Of a DNA stretch of 64,000 nt, positions 39,451 through 57,200 are shown in pieces. A program made the position numbers and the translations under genes. How positions within the stretch are numbered: position 1 is the first letter of the stretch; every line of letters begins with the position of its first letter. Source of the DNA: Trichoplax sp. H2 (taxonomy: Eukaryota; Placozoa; Uniplacotomia; Trichoplacea). The stretch lies in assembly GCA_003344405.1 (NCBI GenBank), contig NOWV01000010.1:1-64000 (forward strand), written 5' to 3'. The notes under the pieces were generated by a model, which made no database searches, was not told the origin of the DNA, and worked only from the letters and a program-made list of their open reading frames with translations.

Positions 39451-39775
39451 CGTACGAGTATACTGTACAGTTGTACACAACAGTACTGTATACTGTACTG
39501 TACCATGGGACTACTGTATACTGTACAGTACATGTAGATGAATGTCATACTGTATTGTACGGTACTGTACAGTACAGTATTTACCGAACTTCGTATGAAC
39601 AGACATACAGTACTGTACTGTACAGTGTACAGTACACTAAATGTACAGAACAGTACTGTACTGTACAGTACTACTGAATTGCCCATTTAGTGGAGATTCT
39701 GTACCGTACAGTGTACTGTACAGTACATGTTACTGTAATACTACAGTACTGTACACTGTACAGTACAGTACATTT
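39451..39775. repeat. Array of nested TACTGTA / GTACAGTA palindromes
   Basis: Roughly 325 bp in which the self-complementary units ACTGTACAGT, GTACAGTAC and AGTACTGTACT recur in both orientations, so almost any part can pair with another. The phrases TATACTGTAC and GTACTGTACAG recur. An ACTTCGTATGAA phrase occurs at 39582-39599, with a related GAAGTTCGTATGAAGTTC phrase left of the array near 39398-39416. Reading frames on both strands give Y/T/V/C-rich nonsense and are not genes. It lies between the divergent starts of IFT74 and GCDH. Confidence 0.8.
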
Positions 39776-40095
39776 CATTTTTAACTTGACCTTTCAGAAT
39801 TACCGTACAAAACCCTAGTCTAGACATCAATTTAAAACCAACAAATACAGCGCTGTAACTCAATTGTACTGTGCTGTATAGTAGACCATCAAATATCAAA
39901 ACTATCTCCATCTTTGCTTACCCTCCTTCGTGTGATAGATATTTCGACTATTTTATACAACGATAATTAATACTTAAAAATATTGTCGATTATACAGTAC
40001 ATGTCGGTTAGGTAAGCTACATTTATTTAACTTAATTAAAAGTACTGCAGGTATCTAACTTTCTGATCTTGAAAGTGGATTTCTCCGTTTGCAGG
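39776..40095. other. Proximal upstream region of GCDH
   Basis: AT-rich, with scattered TACAGTA-type motifs and a pyrimidine-rich stretch ending ccgtttgcag just before the GCDH ATG. The presumed promoter and 5' UTR lie here but no specific element can be named. Confidence 0.4.
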
Positions 40096-43857
<3,762 letters not shown>

Positions 43858-46800
43858 TCATACGTTAAACACTCTATAAGCAACATGCTTTATCTCTGCT
43901 GTGTAATAAATATGGGTTCTGGTTCGTTTTAAAAGCAACTTGAGGAACACATTTTGGATACGGTCATTATAATTGTGAATGGCATAGTATGACATTTACT
44001 ATTATTTAGTAGATATAGAAGATGCTTCGACTTTTAACGCAACATAAGTAATCTCAAGCAAACTTAAATACGCATTCCAAATAAAGTTTATATGTAACGT
44101 CTACTAATGCTTGTGACTGGCTTTGATTACTGACAGGGTACTTCATGTCGTGTTAAATTTTTCTACGCGTTTCGATATTCTGTGAAGCTCACGCTTTACA
44201 GCAAAGCCATATAGTTATACATGATAGTGCTTATTTTGAAGAAATTACAATCGTTTAGAATGTAGCATTTAAAATCTTGTCACCTACGCTATGGAGCTTC
44301 AGTAAGAAATAATCACCAATCACTTATCGAATCAGAATGAAATATTGAGTTATTTACTCGGAAAAGCTTACGAAAATGGTAGTAATTCTCTACACAAATA
44401 ATATGCGAAATCGTAATCACTATCATACTCGGTAAAACTCTCGTACAGTAAGTATGCAATGCACTGCATGTACCGTACAGTACAGCATGCAGAATCACTA
44501 TACTAACTGATGATATTGTAAAGTGGACGCTCAGCTGTAAATGTAACTACATATTAGAATTCTGTTTTGAAACTTTCCATGAATGTATATTTACATCAAT
44601 GGCCTGTGGTATCTCATTCTTCTTAGTCATTCTCTACTGCGAAAATTTGCCATATTTTATATTTATAATCATTTTTTATACATTGCGATAGTCTTGCCTG
44701 GGATACAGTCTGTCGCAACTCTCTCAAGCAATATAAAGCTAAAGTATCGTACTGTACTCTCCTAATCGCTAAACTGCTTAGAACTTCCCTTCTAGAAAGA
44801 CTCAGAGATAAAATTCTTTGCATGACAAGTACAAGACTTAGGCTACGTCTTTATTCTAAAAATTTTATAGAAACAGCACACAACCAGCAATCTCTATCTT
44901 CATTGTGGCTTTATATACGAACTTAAATAAGATAAATATAATATAGGTCAAAAGTAGACATCCAATTAGAAGATATCAACTCAACTACATTACTGTAAAT
45001 ACGACAAATTTTAGCTCAGTTTAACCCTATTATTAACTCAAATGGTATAAGAAAATCATTAGGAATTAAAATAAAAACTTTTAGTATATGTTTAAGCTTG
45101 TCAGTTAATCTTACCTGAGTGGGCATTTAATCTAAACATTAACTAAACTGGTGTCCTTCACTAAAATGGTTACCAGCCTTGCTTATAAATTATGCAAAAT
45201 TACATTGCTGTACAATATCCTGAAATATGCGTATGATTACTGTAAACGGATCCTTTATCTAGATTTAGTTTACTAATGTTAGCTTGACCAGGTATTCTAT
45301 CATATACAAGTATTCTATAATTGTTGATTGTCAACAGATTTATCTATGATTAGGTAGCTAATTTATTAATTGATGCAAGAAAATCTAGGGTATAATCTTT
45401 CCGAGCTTGGATGAATATTTGCTTGATCAATTTCAATTGTTTTGAAGAATTAATTGTGTAAATGATAGCATATGCGAAAGAATATGAAAAGGTGGCATAG
45501 TCCGATAAATTAGCAGAAAGATAGAGAAATACGAGAGTTATAAAGTCTAACCACCATTCTGTAGCTAACAATGAGTTATTACGTGATTTCTTTGTTGCTA
45601 GTTTGATTGGTCGCAGTAGGAGAATCTGTTTTTATTTTTGCTTAATATTTTGAGTATTGATCCTTATTTTAACTATAGATTTGGCTTCTTTCAAATAAGT
45701 TTGACAACTATTACTGTCTTACAATGAATAACGATAGCCATTCCCCATTTAATTTATTCTAGCTTAAATCATGACTTCACAAAATGTACAATGGCTTTTA
45801 ATTCCATTCTACTCATAGAATTTGTTAGATTCTTACTAAAGAGAGTCCAAAATATATTGTACCTTTACGTAGAATCTAAAAAATGCTTATAAATTTTACC
45901 AGGCTCACTTTGTTAGTAGTATTATGTTCTGGTAATACCTAATATCAGTTGCTACATGCATGCTGCTGCTTATTTGCTCTAGGTGTACCTTTAAACCCAG
46001 AATATTAAAGTTCTTATTAGTTACATTATTGTGATGTACTGTATGTGTTGTATCCGAGTGTTGCGATAATGTGGTTTAGATTGAGTCAATACAAGTAAAT
46101 ATATACAGTATACAGTATATAGCGTATAGCATTGTATTAGAATGTCGATAATGTATTACGGTGATGTTATGGAATGAAGCTAATTGCAACAACGGGAAGG
46201 ATTACCATACAAACCAATATATCCGCGCAAATCTTTAAGCAGTGCATGGGTATTGTTGTTTTAGTGAGTTGCTAAAATTTCTTCAGCACCAAGTAGTTCT
46301 AGATTAACCTAGATTTAGTATGAATGGTAAGTTCTATGCAGTTCTTCATCGCATGCCTCTTATTTATCTCGATATCTATCTTTCTTGAATTAATGATATA
46401 CTGTACGTACTACAATTGATATTTCAATTAGTTGCTATCATTTTTGAATTCCGAGTCATGCGTCATCTTCAGTTTTTTTGATAGAGCTTTTAAGATATTG
46501 ATGATCATAATTTATACATTGAACAATTACAACGTGAAGTACTCTTTAACTTAAAAGAATCTTTCATAACTTTCAAAAAATACTTTCAATGAGCAACTAC
46601 AGGTTTATTAGCAGGCGGTACTAATTAAATGATTCTAGAAAATACTATAGCAGGAAGACGAAAGATGAAGGATATGCTGGTTGTTACATTTATGATTACG
46701 ATAATAAAGATATAATATTATTTGCTGTAGTTAATAACGTGCTTTATAAAACAGTATCGTAATATTATGTAAAATGATTCTTGGTCTTTGTCAGCTGCGA

Positions 46801-47372
46801 CGTATCTGCACCGTATGCCTCAAAACAATGAAGATGGTAATTTGTCTATTCAGCTATTCCCTATTGAGTCCATTATAAAGTAATTACAAAGGATGGCAGA
46901 TTCGATTGTGTGCTAAATTACGTGTAACCTCAGATTTTCGAAGCTTAATTTTTTATCAAGAAAGTTACAATACAGATGAGATATCACAAGGGTAAACTAA
47001 GTAATAGGTAACTAAAATCCTTACTCTAACTGCCTGTAAGTTTCGACAATAAATAAAATGCTATTATTATTGCTTTGCTGAGACTAATTATTGTAACAAT
47101 ACTATTTTCGTCACGCAGAAAATATTTCAAAATTACTGTAAATTTTAATTTATTTTTATTACCTATCTTATGTCATCAATAATTGCCTTCTTAATTGGAT
47201 ATAAATTGATTGAACTAAAAAAGTTAAATAAACAATTGCTTCCTGCTGCGTTTTGTACCTCTATTGGACGCATTACAATGGTACGATCCTAAATAAATTA
47301 GCCATTAGCCATTACCCATCAAGGACTCTTCAGTTTTGCTTCTGTGGATAGACATCGCGAAAGAAATGAAAC
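43858..47372. other. Intergenic region between GCDH and the rightward Ig/FN3 receptor
   Basis: About 3.5 kb. Short chance open frames only (for example 45350-45571 minus, 44583-44765 plus). It contains several TACAGTA/TACTGTA clusters, for example near 44445-44485 (a CGTACAG... run with GCATGC-type symmetry) and 46099-46120. No gene or RNA recognised. Confidence 0.45.
43905..43910 (+). promoter_or_regulatory. Candidate poly(A) signal AATAAA for GCDH
   Basis: AATAAA begins 48 nt after the GCDH stop codon. The motif is common by chance in such AT-rich DNA. Confidence 0.4.
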
Positions 47373-50300
47373 ATGAGATTTATTATCACTTCTACTTGGT
47401 TTTTGAGAATAATCATTACGAGTCTGCTTATAGGTTCAATTCTTAACAATGGTAATAATCACCGTAAAATTACACGTAATTAAAGATTGAAACGAAAAAA
47501 TTTCAAGCATACCATTAGTTTCTCCTCTTCTTTTAATAGTATAGTCTACGAGTGTATATATATATATATAAATTTTTAATATCATTATTGAGTACTTAGA
47601 ACTTCAAGTTAATATTAAGCTTAGCTGGAAATTTCATTGTCTGGCCTCAGCGTACTTCGGTAATAGGCGTGGAACATAAGTCTAAATGATTACCTTTATA
47701 TTTACTGTAGTCCTACCCTTTATTAATAATTAATAGCAAACTTAACTGCACTGAAGTAATGGTGATACTAGTGGTACAATATTTCGATAAGAAATCTACT
47801 TCGTAACGCAAATTTTTATAGGCAATAAATAGAAAAATATGGTTATAAATCTTGCTTATTAACTATGTATTTCATGCCGATTCTTTTATTTAATATTAGT
47901 AATCTCCACACAAATTAAGAAAGAGAGGAAGACAGTTCTATTCGTTACTCTTAATAATTCAATCGATATTATATGTCCATTTCAAAGACATATTATTACA
48001 AGCTTTAATGATTGCCAGTATAGTTGGTTAAAGGAACATAATGATTCTTACGGAAAGAAACAACTCCCGGCAGACTTACTAGTGGGTTTCAATTCATTCG
48101 GTCAAAATTTGAATATTTCTTATGTGACGAAAGCAGATGAGGGCAACTACATTTGTACATGTAAATATCTTAATGCTAGTAGGACGGGTTTAGTTAATAT
48201 TTCCACTCTTGAGCTACACATTGGAGGTAAAGTCAAAAAAGTATTCTTAAGTCACAATTATAATTACTTATCAGTTATAAAATCTGTCGGAGGGACCTGA
48301 CTTCATACGTAATTTTAAATACCAAATTTAACTAGAGCCTCCAAAAAAAATTTTGCATGCCGACATTTCAACGAAGGGAATTACCACAACTGTTGCTTGG
48401 AATAAATCTAACCTGTGTCAGAAATTAAATGGTTATCGATTTCAGGTCAACTATACTGATGGGCAACGTTGGTACATTGGATGTAATAATACGACAAAAT
48501 GCTCTTGTATTATGAGCCGTCATATAATAATAACAAGTATAGAAATAGTAATTACTGCTACTAATAAGTTTGGATCAACATCAAGCGATGGATTTATTTA
48601 TTACATGGCGAATAATGGTATGTTATTTGCTAGAATGCTAAATAATGTAGCCTTACGATGTTCATGCTACCGTAAACCATAAATTTTTATGCATTTGCTA
48701 TATTTATAGACTTGCTCGAACGTAGCTTCTTAGTATGTCCGATAGTTTTTATTACTATATAATTCTGTAAGTGTTTTTGTAATAAAAATTTATCTGCGAT
48801 CCGTCTGAAGTACAAAAAATTCAAAACTCTAAATGAAATTATTCTTTTAGTAAAGTGTAAGATATCAGGCAATGCTTTCGACCTACTTAGTTCGCTATCA
48901 ACTTATAAATGGTAAACTTTGCTTTAAAGTTGTGCCGTATCCACCAAACGCTGTTATGGTGAACGCAGAATATAGATCTATTACAGTTCGTTGGAGAGCA
49001 CCACTAGGTTATACATCAATGCTACTTTACGAATTTATAGTATATAAACGACGTATTAAACCACTAGTTCTGATGGAAAAAGAATATAAGGTGAGTACTA
49101 AATTAATCGAATTAAAATTTGGGTATACATCAACATCCTTTAAGAAAAATTAGTAACTTAGACTATAAAAAATGTTCACTTTATAAACTACAGGATATTC
49201 AGATACTATTTTCCAATTTGATGAATCATGAATTATATGTAGTATTATCCGATATGCGTTACAATCTCGCCAGTTAATTATCGTCACATAAGATGTCGCA
49301 GTTTCATAATAGGATATAGTGCGTATCAATTATTATATTCTAGAAAAGTAATGCCTTATGAAAGAGAAATCTATGTACTGTATAAGTTTATATATCTTAG
49401 CCTGCAGTGATAACAGGTACGGATATATATGATACTTGGCGTCGTATTACTGTCTTGAAAATAAATCTGATCTTCTCAATAATCGTGATTTCAATAATTT
49501 TAACTTTGCGTACTTGCAGAATGTTGTTATTTCCGCTGACAATTTGGAAACGAGCTTTAAGCACACTTTCTTTGATTTGATACCTGGAGCAACCTATGAA
49601 TTTTATATTGTCAGCAAAACTCGTTATCAGGAAGTGAGCGAGCCAACAAGTAGAGTGAGAATAAGCTTACCTGAGGAAAGTAAGAGGCTTTATATTATTT
49701 ACTTCGTAAATTTTTTAAATAGACAACCTTGTCATTGTAATTTTTAAGGATGATAATTTCAACTATAATAGAAGGTACGGTATTATAATTGAAGTGTGTT
49801 ACATTTTTAGTATCATTTACTTTATTTATTATTATTAATACCATCAAAGGCGCGGATGATACCACATTTTGTAGTCATATTTTCTTGGTCCATCTTTCCC
49901 CGATAAAGGACGTAAAATGCATACTATCGTAATAAATTTAACAAAATCATTTTTGGCTTAACAAATTTGCCAAAAAATTTTACACTTTTATGAATTTATA
50001 ATAAACCGAATCGCTAGAGTTATTTATACTGGTTTAATTGCTTAAGATACATAGGTAGGGCTATTGCGTACTCTATGAGCTTTGATTTTGTTTGCAATGC
50101 TTAAATGGGAATTTCAAATGTGTTACCAAAGCAAATGTATACTGAACTCTATCAAGACTGGTGTTTACTACTCGAGAAGATAAATCTTTAGTCATATCAT
50201 ATTCCTATAATGGTGTTTTGCCTAAGAAATATTACAGATGAGGAAAGTCAGACTGGGAATATCTCGAAATTCAAATCACTAGACATTGTTATTCTTGAAT

Positions 50301-52646
50301 CGCTGACATTATGAGTATCGACCGGAAATTCATCACATACCTGCAATGTATATTTAATATAATTTCATGATTTTGTACGTACAGTACCGGTATACTGTAT
50401 AATAATAACCCAGCTGAGGTAAAATATAAGATAAGTAAAAAATTTTAAGGCCTTATACGCTTACAATCCAAACCATCATATCGTTGTGCGTCGCGAATAA
50501 TAAATTTTTGATGCGTTCCTACAGATTGTTTAAATCCGATTACCGCTGCTGTGAAATTAAACTTCGTTTCTGCACGCCATATTCAGATTAAATGATGTTT
50601 TCACGATAATCTTTTTGTGTAGTGAAATGAAATGCTTTTTTTGTCATACCGGTTGTATGCCATCATTAATCTGTAAAATCTTTGTTCATTAATTAGAACC
50701 GTATGCTGGACCTACAGATCTAAAATGTACTTGTTCAGAACCTGATCCAATGGGTAGACTTTGCTTTTGTCATTGGAAAGTTAGTGTAATCTAATTTTCA
50801 AAGAAACATTATTAATTGAAATCGAATTATTCCCCAAGTTATGCTCCGTTTTATAATATATATTCTAAGATTCAACATCTGATCAAGATAATCTATGATG
50901 CAAAATTCTTATGTGTGATTGTACAGTTTACGAGCAACGTTGAGTTACACGAAATAACAAATATGTAGTGCATATTATTTGCAACTTGGTGAGAGTTGCG
51001 ATTAACTGGAGAAAATCATAATTATAATTTCAGTTCTGTTAGTTCATTAAAATTAGATATCATGATTGCCATATATTCTAATCAATTTTTTACAGTTTAG
51101 TCAATTTTTTGAACAAATTATTGTTAAATTCTACAATGAAGAGACTTCTTAGCTTAATTACCGTCTTTCAACTGCCATAAAAAATTTTCTTATTTAGTTT
51201 ACTAATAGTAAACTTCGAGGTAGATTATTTGATTGCTAAAATTGTAGGTTATACAATGGATATTGTAAATTTGGCTAATTGTAATTTATGATGATGCGTG
51301 ATCTTAAATTTTAGTCAATTGATCCGTGGCTAGCCTACGGTGTTATAGTGGAATATGATTTATATTACATCGTGGCCTCAGAGGATTTGGAGAATAGAAC
51401 AGCAAATAAAATATCAGCTATGGGCAATATAACTACTGTTGAATTAAGAAATCTTTCTTCAGAGGTTTCGTACACTGTAACAGTTGTGGGTAGAAATAAG
51501 GCTGGTAGTAGCGTTAGTAGCAAACCTTTCACCATTCAGCGGATTCCAAACACTAAGAAGGATTTTTCTGGTAGAGCATCATTTACATACTTTCTTAAGA
51601 ATTGTACTTAAAAGAGAATTGATTAGTAATTATTAAAATTGTTAATAAGTTTGTATTGCAGCTGAGCGTTGATCAAACAAGGTTACTCCTCTGATAAATT
51701 ATTGACTGTGTCACGTGTATTAAACTTTAAATAGGTACCCCTCCGACTACAATCCTCATTATTATACTGGTGGTATCTGTTCTTGTTGTTTCTGCTATAT
51801 TAATTCTGGCCGTTGCATTTTTTTATAGGGCGATAACATACAGGTATTGATACGCACCAATCTAATGTACGAATAATTAAGTCTGCAAAGCTTGCAGTAA
51901 ACTAAGAAAAATACTTACAAAATTAAAGAAAGTTATCTAATATATGAGTTAGAATTTTAAATGATTAAGAGTTGATAATTCACTAACTTTTTTTTAATTA
52001 ATTTATTTAATAGACTGACAAGCAAGGCCAATGAAGATGATCGTGATTCATTGATGTATGTATTTGCCGTATAGAATCTAATAGTAGATTCGTGTTCAAT
52101 GAATATGATCATGATACTAAGATGTTAATGTAGATGTAATTCTGTGCTTAGAAGTTGTTAACCATAAATACTGACTCATTATACTGTAATGCAACATCAA
52201 AAAGAACGTTACATAATTGATAGTAAATGATATTTTATGATTTGAGTAGCGATAGAAATTTGTGCATAAATTTAAATCAAAGTATTTATATACTACCAGA
52301 ACTCACTCTGTCTGTTTGGATTTAGGAAAGAAACGGATTCAGTGCAATCACTGGCAGAGGTTAGGAAAAGCAATAGCTAGATAATAGTTTTATTTAGCCT
52401 CATGTATTTGTACTTGGTTGTTAGCATCTAATTTTAAATATAATGCGCTTTAAATTTTAGTCACACATATATGAGCAAATATCGTTCAGGGGTTCTACAT
52501 CTATAATTCACGTCAATCAGGCCGAAGTGAATAAGCAAGAAGAAGATGGAATGCAAGATAACAGACTTTCAATGTCGACAATTGACAGCTGTCCATATTC
52601 TAGCGTAATTATTGCCTCAGGTTATCACGAAAGCGATGATTGTTAA
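47373..52646 (+). CDS. Ig + 3 FN3 single-pass receptor
   Basis: Exons: 47373-47451 (signal peptide), 47900-48226 (Ig), 48336-48617 (FN3-1), 48930-49090 and 49520-49679 (FN3-2), 50697-50779 and 51315-51570 (FN3-3), 51735-51843 (transmembrane), 52014-52055, 52326-52359, 52461-52646 (tail, TAA). They total 1,719 nt, 572 residues, with matching phases. The signal peptide starts MRFIITSTWFLRIIITSLLI. The Ig domain shows DIICPF, YSWLKE and DEGNYIC. FN3-3 begins with four cysteines before a Trp (KCTC...CFCHW). The helix is a run of about 25 residues rich in V, I, L and A after GTPPTT. The tail is about 96 residues, with HIYEQI and CPYSSVI tyrosines and an acidic end (YHESDDC), and no enzyme domain. 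Probably an adhesion or signalling receptor. Its exon layout mirrors the receptor at 17765-22343, so the two are likely paralogues. Confidence 0.88.
47556..47571. repeat. (TA)n microsatellite in the first intron of the rightward receptor
   Basis: A short TATATATATATATATA run between the signal-peptide exon and the Ig exon. Confidence 0.55.
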
Positions 52647-54209
52647 ACTAATTCGGCTTCCTATTAAGAACTTTTAACGGTAATTGTGTTCTATTTTGTA
52701 AACTATTATGATTATTAAGATAGTAGTAAACTATAATACAGCTCTGAACTATCATTCTACGTACGCTAGTTAAGGGAATTTAGAGTAAAATCTTTAAAAT
52801 AACCTATTAATAGACGGAGTTGAAAAAACAAGCGGTAACCAGCTTGGCTTATTGTTTATATTTAAAAGGATACAAAATATTATATCTGTACATTTATCGT
52901 TTTCAACCAAAAATTTTGATCAACTTGTAGTATACCAATTACTCTAAAGGACATCTACAAGGCTTTAGAAAAATAACTTGCTGCCAAAGATTTAAATACA
53001 TACTACTAATTAATGATTTTTCTTTGTGCTTACATATTTGATACACTATACTAATTGCAAACGCCAAAAGTTGCAAGCTACTAAAGGTGCTAATCATTTT
53101 ATGTACTGGTGCTATGATAATGCTTTGTCACATTTTAACACTAATGTTATTCACATTTGCAATAGACGTTTCGCTTATACATGTAATATTAACGCAAATA
53201 AATAAAAGTGATCTAAAAACGGAGTATAGAAATAAAGTAATGATTATATCATTATCCCCATTGAAGTATTTTCAACATGATAAAATAGTTACAAATTTCG
53301 TACTAAACTGTCAAAAATTTATATTTTGGAATTGAAAAGTTTTAAATTTAAATTTAAACTTATATTGCTAAAAAATTGGAAATTTTACTATAATCAATTA
53401 TTGTACTTGGGCTTGCTTAGATTAGACTCGATAATTAATATTCTTAAGAGCATCATTTTAATATTAGGATATAGTAAATCAGAGTTAGGAGTATTTTGCT
53501 TCTGAAGAGAAACGTTGCAGTTTAGGAATAACTATGATTACGATACACTGGGTACAGTTTAATTAATTTAATACCGTCAATTTAATATCTTCTATAGCAA
53601 CGAGTACTGTAAATAGTATGACATTATTATATGTAATATTACTGTTCAATAGCAATTTAAGGAAGAATTTTGCTTTTCTGAACTGGAATTATAAGCCGAA
53701 GTTTTAAAAGTTTATCACTTTAATATAAAGTGAAATTTTTAATCAAAAATGTTCATAATAAGGCTATCACTTAAACGTATTTCTTACAAACGATATTACC
53801 TACTATATAGATAATTTTGTGTAATACTACGCATAATTATTTTTTGGATATTTTTATACCAGATAGATTAAGCTAACTTGGTATACGCTTACAAGTCAGA
53901 AATGATTCTTAAGATAAGAGTATGATGTCATGCTGCACGATAGCATATGTCTTCTAAAGATACGTTTATCAGCTCAAAAACCGTCTGACTATCAGGTCTA
54001 GATATTCTGATGTGGAAAAATTATGTAGAAGCGATCAATACCATAAATAGAAATTGCTAAATCTTGTTTTGGCGAAATAACAAACGTTACAGTAGAATAA
54101 TGGATTTATTTATGATATTCACTGATTTAACTATCATATCGATAACCGAGAATATAATATAGAGCTTCGTAATTAAAATGTTTATGAAAACTGTTAGGGA
54201 GAAAATCAT
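52647..54209. other. Convergent intergenic region between two receptor genes
   Basis: About 1.6 kb between the 3' ends of the rightward Ig/FN3 receptor and the leftward EGF/Ig/FN3 receptor. An 82-codon hydrophobic open frame at 53087-53335 (plus) has no splice partners or family motif and is probably chance. AATAAA on the minus strand (54105-54110), about 100 nt past the stop of the right-hand gene, is a candidate poly(A) signal. Confidence 0.45.
54105..54110 (-). promoter_or_regulatory. Candidate poly(A) signal AATAAA for the EGF/Ig/FN3 receptor
   Basis: AATAAA on the minus strand about 100 nt beyond the stop codon at 54210. It may be chance in AT-rich sequence. Confidence 0.35.
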
Positions 54210-57200
54210 TCAGTCATTAACATGAGAAATATTGTGAACACGTCTACGACTTGAACTCCATCGACGTTTCGGTAAGTCTGGCGACGATAGTCGAGGAGAA
54301 GATGGAGTGGAAATTTTTTGCAAGGTAGTTTCAGAATTATCTGGTGTCGTATGGTGAAGATTATTGGCGGCTTTTGGCGAATTTAACTTTAACAGGTCAA
54401 TTTTGAACCCTTTCTTCAATGTTTCGCGATCTATGGGTGCAACAATGTCAGGAATATTGTTCTTATTCTGAAATCCTGTAGGTGATAAGGGGGATGAAGT
54501 TTCAGATTTTGTTTTGTCGATTGGAATTGTAGCATAATGCCCGTTTATATCAGTTGAATCCTTCAACGAAGTTTCGAGATAGCCATCTTCTTCACTGTAA
54601 TCCGAGTTTTCGATTTTCTGCTATTAAAAGTTCGTAAATTTTGTAATTACTGTAAGACGATACTAAAGCAATAGATAGGATAGTGAACACCATTTACTGT
54701 ACTTGCTTACCATTTTGGATTGAACAACGCAATCGCACTGCTTTGCGTTTTCCTCATCATTGATAATATCTTTCGATATCCTTGTTTCAGGTAAGATATC
54801 AGGTGCGATACTACCATTGTTCTCAGATTGTAAAGTATTTGAGAAATTCTCCTTAACTTCATCATTTATAGCAGATTTTACTACAATAGCATAAACAGGG
54901 TCATTAGTGTTTTTGGTATCGCATTTCGTTTTTAATTTATTTTTTAGTATTATAGATGGTTGATCCATAAAAGAATTTTTCTCTCTTAAATTTGATTTGA
55001 GATTACTTTGCACTAAAGTGTCTTCATTATTAGCTTTAGTTCCTATCTCTGGACATTGACGAGTAGCCAATTTCTCGTTTCGAAGGTGATTTATACGTTC
55101 GTATTTGTCCTTAATACTCGTCGATCGCCGTATTGTAACTCCTAGCGTTGCCACGTTTTCAACTGCTGACTGGACAGTATCAAGAGTTTTAATCGAAGAT
55201 TTTGCACCAACGCTACAGTATAGCTCTTTGTGTTCAGCGTTTAAACCTTCGCCAGGATTATTAACTATTTTTTTTTTAGTAGTTTTATTTTCAGAATCTA
55301 ACGGAATATGGGTGCCTGCTCGTCCTGAAATGTTTGGCTTTATTCGCAATGATGACGTACTATTTGTTCCATGCTTAATTCGAGACGTGTTAGTGGTACT
55401 CTTATATTCAATTGGCAGAGTACGAGTAGTGTTTGACTTCTTTACCCGCGCGTAAGTATGGTCTTCGCTATGATAGTGAGATCTACTTTCTAAGCTTGAA
55501 ACAGTATTTTCTTGTAAATTTATCTTGCTAGATTTTTGCATATGCATATCCCGGACTAAAATAATAGAAAATTTAAATTTTAAGCGTACAGTACAATTAT
55601 GTTCTATATTGAGTAAAGCAAATTGCATAGTGCATTTATAGATCATTCCATTTAACATCAGCTAATAAAGTAATTGAGTATACTATACGATTCTACTGTT
55701 ATCATTAAGCAATGTTTGATATTACTTAAATAAAGTTCCTTTTTCTGTAGATGTTTCCACAGCTTCATTCCGATAATGCATATAAAGCTTAGTAGAACTA
55801 TGCCGGCAACAGAGAATCCAACACCCATACCGATAATAGAAGGCCGAATTCCAGGCATGCTGGTTATAGGTGACGTTATTGATTTCGCTGTTATGGGTGT
55901 AGTAGGCGAAGTCATAATCCGTGTTGATGTCGATTGACTTTGCATTCCTAAAACAATTAATTATTACGAGTAAAAGAATTAACATATTTATGAGCTTACG
56001 GCAACTTGTCAAAATTTAGTTGTAGCTATTGATAACTACGCAGATCATACTTGTCGATACATGAATCGTTGGACTTGGTTTGCTATTTCCGTAACTATCC
56101 GTTGTTGTGACATATATTTGATACACCTCATCAGTCGATAAATTGGTCAAGTTTGTTGAAATACCGCCATGATCGACAATTTTTTTCATGTAGCGAATTG
56201 AATTAATAGTTCTGTAGTGAACTAAATAATGCAATAAAACACCATCAAACCTTGCTCTAGACCAGCGGACGAATAGTATTGTTTCTGTAACTGCATCTGC
56301 AGTTACAGTTTCTGGAGGCATGGGTAAACCTTTGAATTAGAAGTAAGTAAGATATTTAATTAAATGAGCTACAAACTTACTAGTTTCCAACCTGCATATC
56401 ATCTATGAGTATTAAATCGTTTCTAATTTGTTCATAGAGATGTTTTACATCGCATGATAGAGTTTATATAACATTCGCACATTAACCTTTAGTTTTTTTA
56501 AGCAGCCAACTGCTGTAAATAACGCCGACAACATTAATAGCTGCAATTCGACATTGATATAGAGTCCGTTCTTCTAAATAGCGGACTGTCGCCTTTGTAT
56601 TGTTAAACTTTTTAACATCACTTTTGTAACAACTGTTGCATGTTGAAGTGATTACAACATCAGATGTTGTGTAGCATTCAGCATAATAAGTTATTGCAGA
56701 CAGATTATATCCACCATTATATGATACATCGTCCCAGAAGACAGTTATGTTGGTCATATTACTATCAATGTTTCGGATTTTCGGCTGATTGGGAAATCCT
56801 GAAAATTAATGTAAAAGAAATTGAATGAATGGTGTCATTGTCTGAGAGTCAGAAAGTTTCACTGTTACTACGGTATCATTCAGCGATCTTTTACTGAAAT
56901 ATCGTTTCAAATTAATGCACTACTGATATAACGGCATATAGAGTACTGGAATATTATAACGGTAAATATTAACAAGACCTTTAGTAGCAATTATAAAGAT
57001 GTCGCTATAGCTACTTCCATAAGTGTTGGTGAATTGAAGCTGAAAGTCATAGCTAGTATTTATTGCTAGATTTCTAATGAACGTTTCCTGTACGCCTATT
57101 ATGGAAGCTTTCTCAACCATCGGTTGTATTGCCCGAAATCGCAGATCATGACTTGGCTTATATCTTATAAGATACTTTACGGGCAGGACAGGATCAGACA

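Noticed and set aside
39372-39686. Long opposing open frames in the palindrome array
   Set aside because: Both strands give Y/T/V/S/C-rich repeats simply because TACTGTA units lack stops in some frames; this is a by-product of the repeat.
53087-53335. Hydrophobic 82-codon open frame between convergent genes
   Set aside because: No signal/helix architecture with splice partners and no known family; its I/L/F richness is expected from AT-rich DNA.
55105-55455. 116-codon open frame on the plus strand
   Set aside because: It is the complement of the large tail exon of the leftward receptor, whose frame is supported by splice phase and motifs.
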